DNA of 64,000 bases, from contig OX621252.1 of assembly GCA_951640165.1 (NCBI GenBank), positions 20,047,934 to 20,111,933 on the forward strand, read 5' to 3'. A program made the translations under genes and the position numbers. Shown piece by piece: positions 28,501 through 37,500 of the stretch. Position 1 is the first letter of the stretch. Every line of letters begins with the position of its first letter. The DNA comes from Pseudoips prasinana. Taxonomy: Eukaryota > Arthropoda > Insecta > Lepidoptera > Nolidae. The notes beneath the pieces were generated by a model. That model was not told the origin of the DNA. It did no database searches and was given only the letters and a program-made list of their open reading frames with translations.

Positions 28501-31500
28501 TATCTGTGCGAGTCCGCATTGGTCCCATCTAGCAACATTAACTGTTGCAGCTATATATAATATTATTGTCTGTGCTAGTTTACTGAATAAATGTATTTTC
28601 TTCTTCTTAATATTATTATGATTTTTAACAGTATTACTATATTTGTGTAAAGAATTTTGAATATATAAATATCCAGTAAACCTCTAATCTTAATATTTGA
28701 ATATCTTTACGCAATCTAATGAATTGTATCTAATGTAATGTTTTTCCGCAGTCAACTGTCTTCAAAGCGTATGCAAAGGCACATAACGCACTTGTTCATT
28801 GACGAAGCAGCACAGGCCAGCGAGCCTGCGTGTTTGATACCCATTTGTGGACTGTTGGCTAAAAATGGATCCCTAGTGCTGGCCGGCGACCCTTACCAGT
28901 TGGGCCCAGTTGTCATATCGAGTAACGCTGCAAAACTAGGACTTGGTAAGTAGAAAAGCAAGACTTTGTTACTTAAGACCACTAAAACCAGCAAGTTATA
29001 GATGGCTGGTTCTCAAAGAGCCAGCTTTTGTTAATAGTCCAATCAAAGAATGGCTCAATGGGGGGTATAGAGTGCGTGAGCGGGAATCTAAGTTATTTTT
29101 TCAGGAACTTGTTCAGAGTACTTAGGGAGGACACATACTAAAAGTCCTGATGTCTAGGAGGTGAGGCGTAGGGAGGGGGGGGGGGACCTCAATTTTAGGT
29201 TTTTCACTAATGTCTTTAAAATGGTGCGTTTTAGCAAAAAATGTTCTAAGATGAAATGAAAGCTTATAAAATTCTCTATAAATTTGATTATGTATACTTT
29301 TTCATATTTCCACCCGTTTATGAGCCACACACTACAACACTGCTAAAACGCGCCATTTTTGAAATATTAGCAAGAAACCTAAAATTGATATCTTTGTCCC
29401 CCTCCCCTACCTCCGCCTTACCTTGCCATCAGGACTTTTAGTATGTTTTCTCTCTAAGTACTCTGAACAAGTTTCTGCAGAAATTGCTTAGGTTCCCGCT
29501 CACGCACTCTACAACTACTTTATTAATTGGACTATAAACCCTCTCAGTGCAAATCAGACCACAAATGTAGTCAATGAACCTTAGGCGACTGGCACATTGG
29601 CCCGCATGATGCAGCGTAGTGCGTGTTGTAACGTTCCTTGAAAGTGTCTCCGTTTGTATAAGAAACACGCACAGTCCAACACACAGAACATGCATCCACG
29701 CGCGTGCATGCAGGTGCATGTTCAGTGTGTTGGACTGTGCGTGTTTTCTATACATACGGGCATACTTACAAGCAACGTTAGAACACGCACTCACGAACTA
29801 CACTGCATCATGCGGGACAGTGTGCCCATCGCCGTATTACTATACTGCGCCTTGTATCTTGGTAGGAGTGTACTTACGTATAGCACTTTAGCATCTTTCA
29901 GCCCTTCAGGATCTTTTGTACTATTGCGCCTTGTATTGAAGTTACAACAAAAAATTACAATTCTAGTTATACTAACTAGTGTCAGAGTTGTTCAAGCCGC
30001 CCAGTAGGCCTCTGACATGGATTAACGACTGCTGTCTAATGACTACAACTGAGACCGACAGCTTATGTCCCCTGTGAAGCATGGAGACGGTCAGAGTTAA
30101 ACCACTTTGGTGTTCACCCTATGGACTGACCGCTAGGCTAGTTGCTTAACCTCGTGTTAAGTTATACTTAATATTTGACTACTATTAACTTCTATTTATC
30201 AAAGTTCTACAGTTTTTCTCATTGTACAGTTGGAAACGATCTGGGAATCCCCAACGAATGATCAATCTATGTTTTGAAACCATAAGCAAAAGTAAAATTT
30301 TCACACTCAATAGCTTCTTGAATTACAAAAAGAACATATTTTTTTTAGAAGCAGCACTAATGATAATTATAATAATTACAATTTTTCACTTAATAAGTAA
30401 AATTCATTTAATATCAATTTTTTTTATATATTCAAATACTGTACCTTGCCGCTTGTATATGAAATATGCACCAATGTACAATTAGTATGTATTAATGATA
30501 CTCTATTTTTTAGGAAAGTCGTTGATGGAACGGCTGATGAAAGAAAGCCCGCTGTACAGCGAGGATAGAAGCGACCCTAACTATGGCGTGATGCTGCGGA
30601 ACAACTTCAGATCTAACCCGGATATACTCGCTATTCCTGACAAGCTCTTCTATAGAGGTCAACTTAGGGTGAGTACAGAAATATCAACTTCGTAAATTTG
30701 CACCAATGCGCCTTCCTAGCATTTATCTCATTTCCATTGAGGTCGGCTGCCTGGCTGATAACTTGCGGGACCACCTAACAAAATAATCAAGCAACTATCG
30801 TCTGACCTAGGGTTGCCAACTTATTTTACTAGAAATAAAGTATAGTCAGGTATATGAAGAATATTAAACAGTGTTTTATTTATTTTTTGTTTAAAATACA
30901 TATTTTTAGAGCTTACTTACTAATTTACAATCTTTGTGGCCACGCTGCACTGAGCAGTATTTTGTTTACTTTATTTTTGTTCAACAGTAAAAAGTATCAT
31001 TTAGTGAAAAACAGTATAATACTGTTCAAAACAGTATAGTTGGCTACCCTAATCTGACCATGCCTATCTATATATGTACGTATTTACAAAAGAAAAGTAG
31101 TATATCAGAAGATGGGAAGATAATGTGGTAAAAAAGCTGGTAATACCTCGTCTAGACTGGCGCGGGAAAGAGAAAATTGGAAAGCGTTGGAGGAGGCCAT
31201 TGGCAAAGGGCACACAGAATAAAAGTAACGTTTATATAAAACAAATATTTAAAAAAATGTATACATTATGTCTGAAAAAGGCTATTAATAAATAAATAAA
31301 AATGTCACCCTTATGGAACAAGATACCTACTATTGAAATCAAGTATAACAGCTTGGCTTATGCTGCTGGCTTCTCTAGTTACGATTCTCTCGTTTTGTGA
31401 GGCTCTGGCCTCGTATTGCCTTTCTGTCTGCCGCTTTGCTCTGGAGAGAAGTGGAATTTATAATCATCTTTCTAAAAAAATTCGTTGTGGGATCCAAGAG

Positions 31501-34500
31501 ATTTAAAACGTTTCGCCGGACATGCGGAGCGTCACCGCCATTGTCCGTGTCATTGCCACTGCCACTGTTGATACTGGTTTACAGGTGTTCCAAAGGTTGG
31601 GAAAAGACAGGGAGTCTTTTAAAAAATATGATACCAGAAACTAAGATTTCCTATTCCTATAATGATTGTAATACGTATTATAAAATTTGCATTTAATAAG
31701 CAAAGCATATTGCTGAAAAGACAACCTACTACATATTATATAAACGTATTTAAACCTTGGTCAAAATATTAATATGGCTCTTTTATTTTCATACGTAATA
31801 AATAATAATAAAATAACACTCGCCGCGTGATTTTTCTTAAACTGGTGTGGTGTCCGTTTATTAGGCATTATTATTAAAAATAGATTGAAAGGAGTAGATG
31901 TTTTATGTTGTGATCCTAATGTGGAACCTATTTTACAATACAAGGACACGAAGCTCACCAGTCTATGAATAATATTATTTTGACGTTGATAGACATACAA
32001 AATATATAGTATTGTTTCTCAGGACCAAAATAACATTACTCATAAAGACATTTTATTAACACAATTTTCAAACTATTTCGAGATTATCGCGCTCGTTGCC
32101 GGTTTAGCGGTTCAAAAAGTGTTCAAATCATATATAATACCTACTAGAATATGTTTCTAAAATCTAGTTTGACACATTGACAAGTCTTGCTTACGAAACA
32201 GGTGGTGGTAAGATGACCATGATCATCAATATTTAAAAAATGTTTAATGTAAAGTATTACATGTAATTGTATGTTTACAGGCATTGGCTAAAGAAGACGA
32301 GATTAGTACCGTAGACATATTGGGCGAGAGGGCGGAAAGCCGAGCTATAGTGTTTCACGCAGTTCTCTCCAAAGAACAGAAGATGGGCAAATCTCCCAGG
32401 TACATAAGTAATTTGAAACATCATTTATTTCGTAAAAAAAATTCATTTATGTGGAATCGTCATTTCTTTTAACCCTACCGTGCAGTGCATGATGTTGCAG
32501 CTACTGAGAAACACTGCCGGAAAACTCAGTAGGAATCCTTTTTTAAAATAAAATATAATTAAGATTAATTGATCAAGTGTGTTGAGTCAGAACAACTAAA
32601 TCCCAAGCACTTTTGTCACTTAAATAATCAGAACTTTTGCAATATGCCCTGCTAAACAATAACATTGCTACATTGCGGCTTAGCCAACACAAAATTAATG
32701 TTCTGGACTATTCTTACCAGTAAAATTCTAATGATACTTTATGGCGCAATTGTGGAATTCCTAGAGTCGTAATTGTGGAAATATTTTGGAGAGGACTTTT
32801 TCCAGGTGTGGAAGTCATTCGGTTGATATTTGCGGTTGAAGATGCTCCCGTTAGACCAATGAGCCAGTCAGTTCAATCAGTTAATTTGCTTGTATTGAGA
32901 TAAACAAACACACTTTGGGATACTATATTGTTAATATAAGTTTTCTAATTATAAATTTTTTTTAAATTCTCATCCTTAAAATTGTAATTATTAATTTACG
33001 TTATATTATTTTTTATATATTACGGTTTACGACATTTGTTTCTCAAAACTTAATATAATTCACTTATTATTGAGGAATACTAGTATTGTCGAACGGACAC
33101 TAAAACTATAATAATATAAAAAAGGTGATTAGTAAAGATAACTAAGGGTAGTATTATTTCCATTTCGACTAGCCAAATGTGATTTTTCTAAATACCCACC
33201 CTTCCGTTTGTTACGCTAGATCGTGGAATATTACCGGAGTAGGCAAAACAACTAATATAATATATTAGATTTTCCACAATGCAAACTAAAAAAACATAAA
33301 ACTTGCAAACTTACTGTGTGGCTAGCATTGCATAGCTAGATGCTCTCACCGGTCCGTAAGTGATCGGCGAGGTTAAGCAACTAGGCTAGCGGTCAGTCCA
33401 TAGATGGGTGACCGCCAAAGTGGTTTAATTTCTGAGTGAGTCGGAGGGCACGATAAGCTGTCGGTCCCGGTTGTAGTCATTAGACAACAGTCGTTAAGCC
33501 ATGTCAGAGGCCTACTGGGCGGCTTGAGCAACTCTGACACTAGGGTTACCACTATACGATAAGCAAGCAAGTACCACCCCATCCAAATTATGGACACAAG
33601 TCCATTGCGGAAATCTTTTGGAGAGGCCTTTTTCCTTCTATGGAAGTCATTTGTCTGAAATGATGAAGCACGTTATCACTTAACACGTGCACGTCAAAGA
33701 TGCATTTGTAACCATTGTGGGTACTTTATAGAAATATGACGTGTTCTTTGCAGTTATTTTAACAATATGGAGGCGGAGACTGTGAAAATGTATGTGGACT
33801 TGCTGGTAACCAAACACAAAGTATTGACGGAAGACATTGGGATCGTTACGCCTTATGTTAGACAAGTAAGTTTTTTAATATATATAGAGTTATACTAGAT
33901 GTGCCCCGCGGTTTTACTCGCGTTAAACTTTATAAATTATAACCTATGTGTTAATCCAGGGTGTCAGCAAACTCCATACCAAATTTTATTAAAATCCCTT
34001 AGCCGTTTAAACGTGAAGAAGTAACAAACATATACACTCACAAACTTGCCTTTATATTATTAGTATGATAAGTAATCAAATTAAATTATTTTTATGGACC
34101 TCTGTTTCCAAGATGGGTAGGCAGAGACAGCGGATTTCCATTTGACACATATAATCTTTGCACACCTCTTGACTTGTTTGCACTCATTCATATTTGTGTG
34201 ATGAGCACGAATATTTGTTTCTGAGTCATGGATGTTTTCTATGTATATAAGTATTTATCTATCTATATAAGTATGTATATCGTCGCCTGGTACCCATTAT
34301 TCTTATTCTTCTGGTTGCGGCTATTTCCAGTCTCCGGAGGTCCTGGTAACACTGCGTCCAGTGATGAACTATTGTGCTCGCCGCTCCAACTAAACTTCCC
34401 TGTCTAACCCTGCAACATAGATAAATTGCAGAATCTTTTTGGCAGGAGTGTCGATAACATCGTCCTGGTGCAAGAAGTGTTGGCCCAGGACGGTGTTACG

Positions 34501-37500
34501 TTTATGCATCAGTAGCTCACAGTGGCAGAGCAGGTGTAGAGGTGTTTCGTCTGCGTTATTGCAGAATCTGCCCACTCTACAGTCTCCGATGCCCACCGTG
34601 AATAGGTGTTTCCTGAGACGGCAATGTCCCGTTAGCATCCTAGTTATGATGCATTAAGCGCGAGGACTTCGTTCGCAGTTTTGCGGTCGTAGCCCTTGAT
34701 AGCTTTTTTGGAGTGGGTTAAACCTGGAAGTTTGTGCCAGCGTTTAACAGCTTCTTGTTTGCAATGGTTCCTTAGGGTGAGTTGGACTGTGCTTTTTGGT
34801 ATTCCGCATATCGGCTCAGGGCCGTATTGGACCAGTTTAGCTCCAGCCCATGGTACCCATAGTACAAGCTTTGCTTAGTTTGGGGCTAGGATGATCTGTG
34901 TGACATTGTCCCCAGATATTATTATTATTATTACTCATTATATTCTTCATACATGCTCACCGTTTTAGGGAACTTCTGACCTTTTTCTTTCAGATATGCA
35001 TAGCATGGGCTTATGCGAGGCTAGATTAAACAGGCATCTTGTGGGTACGTGACATCCAAATTAGACCACCACTTACCATGAGATGAGATTGTGGTCAAAA
35101 GCAACCGATAGCGGCTCTAATACAAGTACAATATAGCTTGCGTATGCTATATACCTATATCGTTGAGCTCGAGAGTCCCGATAACTCTGTATCTAGCTAT
35201 CGCTAGAAATACTTATGTACTAAGTTAATGTACTTGTAGTTTCACTCGAAAATTGCATAGTGCATCAGGCCTAGCTGTGGTGCCTAAAAATGAAAGCGTA
35301 ATGATAAAAAATCCCTTCTATAAAATAAAACCTAAAACCTATTTTGCGAAGATAGAAAACTGGTCATTCTTGTAAAATAGCTGGACATAGGTTTTAAAGT
35401 TAGAATAGAATTCTAAATAAAAAAAAACCCGGACAAGTGCGAGTCGGACTCGCACATGAAGGGTTCCGTAGCAGCAAGTATTTCAGTTGATTAAATGAAA
35501 GTAAATTGCGGTTTATGACGTATTAAAAAAAACTACTTGCTAGATCTCGTTTTAACCAATTTTCGTTGTTAGTTTTTATGGTAATGTACATCATATATTT
35601 TTTTTAGTTTTATCATTCTCGTATTTTAGAAGTTAGAGGGGGGGGACACTCATTTTACCACTTTGGAAGTGTCTCTCGCGCAAAATATTCAGTTTAGAAA
35701 AAAATTATATTAGGAACCTCGATATCATTTTTGAAGACCTATCCATAGACAATCCACATGTATGAGTACGATGAAAAAAAAATTCGAGTTTCAGTTCTAT
35801 GTATGGCGACCCCCCAAAATAATTGTTTTTTTTTTCTATTTTTGTGTAAAAATCTTAATGCGGTTTACAGAATACATCTACTTACCCAGTTTCAACAGTA
35901 CAGCTCTTATAGTTTCGGAAAAAAGTGGCTGTGACATACGGACGGACAGACAGACAGACATGACGAATCTATAAGGGTTCCGTTTTTTGCCATTTGGCTA
36001 CGGAACCCTAAAAAGTATAATTGAATGATGATTGTCAACAGTTACAAAAGTGAAATGCTAAAGAATGTATTGTGAAAACTAGTTTATTATTATTTAATAA
36101 AATACAGGATTGGTGTTTCATATGTATGTTATCATTTTTTAGATTTCCCCTTAGATCCCAGTTAGGATACCCCTGCTGCTGCGAGTGTTACAAAAGGATA
36201 CTTCATAGCAAAGCTTGTTCGAGCGTAAAGGTTATTTTCAATTCCAGGTGTACACAATCAAGAAATGTCTAAAAGAGTTGGGGTACGACAAGATTGAAGT
36301 CGGTACAGTGGAAGCGTTCCAGGGTAAAGAGAAGCGGGTGATCCTCATATCCACTGTGCGAGCCAACTGCAATCTTCTCGCGCACGACGCCAAGTTCCAG
36401 CTCGGATTCCTCGTGGACGATAAAGTGAGCACTACCAATTCCTAATGACCAACAAATGAAAATGTTACGATGACAGACAATATAAATACATCTTGTATTT
36501 ATATCGTGTGTCATCTTAACTAAGGGCCTATGCGCACCACGTATTTTAAGCGCGCCGTCGACGCGCGTTATTAGCGATACAGACGCGATACACACGCAAG
36601 TCAGACGCAGCCTGTGGACCTTTGCGCACCTGTATAAATTCAAATCCGCGTTTTAATCGATACAGACGCGCGTGTGTAGCGATACGGATGCGCCGGTGCC
36701 GCGCGTTTATATCGATACAAACGACAACAAACTGCTCCGTAGGATAAAAGCGGGCCGTCGACGCGATGCTAAACCGTCATCTGGCAACACTGATATACTG
36801 TAGTTGACATTGGCGTTAACAGCTGACACAACAATGTTCCGTTTCTCCTAATAAAAATTAATGTCGATAGTCTTCGTTAATAAATATATGTTTATGTCTC
36901 ACTCGTCATTTTCTAAATAGTTCAATAATAACAGTACACAAAGAAACAATGAGCACCATGTTATATTTATAATTATTACGCTTTTAAAATGTTTTCCAAA
37001 AAGTAATTAAGAAGTCTATATGCTGAGCATAATCTTAACGTCATAAAGTCTATAAATACCAAATCAAAGTTGAAGCTTAGTTTGAGTAAAGTATAAGTAC
37101 GCTCTATAGATCTCAGCCTAAGTATCACGTCACGTATTGTGACTTGGCCGGTTTTTATCCCTTTTATCAATATTACACGTACTAAAGGCACAAAGTTGAC
37201 GGTAGGCGAAAACCGTTACTTTTCAGTTTTTATGCATTTGGCTCTAATAAGTCCCTAAGACTAATGGCAACCCTATTCATAATATGTGACTGTGGGGGCG
37301 AAAAGATTAAATGTACCTTTTATTTCTAGCGTTTCAACGTAGCTGTAACCCGTGCCAAAGCGAAGGTGATCATTATTGGCAACCCGCTGTGCTTAAAGAA
37401 AGACATCAAATGGAAGATGTTCATGCAGAAGTGCCACGAGCTCGGCACCTACCACGGCTACGACTACGAGAGTATTAAAGATGAAGAAGTAAATTCAGAG

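Larger units (their letters stand above)
30669..32280. other. Intron n-o, repeat remnants only
   Basis: Holds the LINE fragments at 31090-31305 and 31350-31600. The rest, including 31700-32280, is AT-rich with no recognisable coding potential. Confidence 0.35.

Noticed and set aside
29619..30007. Overlapping 90-118-codon frames rich in His, Thr and Cys
   Set aside because: They read through a foldback MITE on both strands. Similar translations on the two strands are a palindrome effect.
30222..30485. 87-codon + strand frame upstream of exon n
   Set aside because: It opens in unique intron sequence, is Ile/Phe/Lys-rich and matches nothing. The real exon starts at 30514 after a good acceptor.
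33348..33416. Possible 5S rRNA gene
   Set aside because: Only the 3' two thirds resembles 5S, with substitutions in the stems, no T-run terminator right after it, and continuation into a shared repeat body in all copies.
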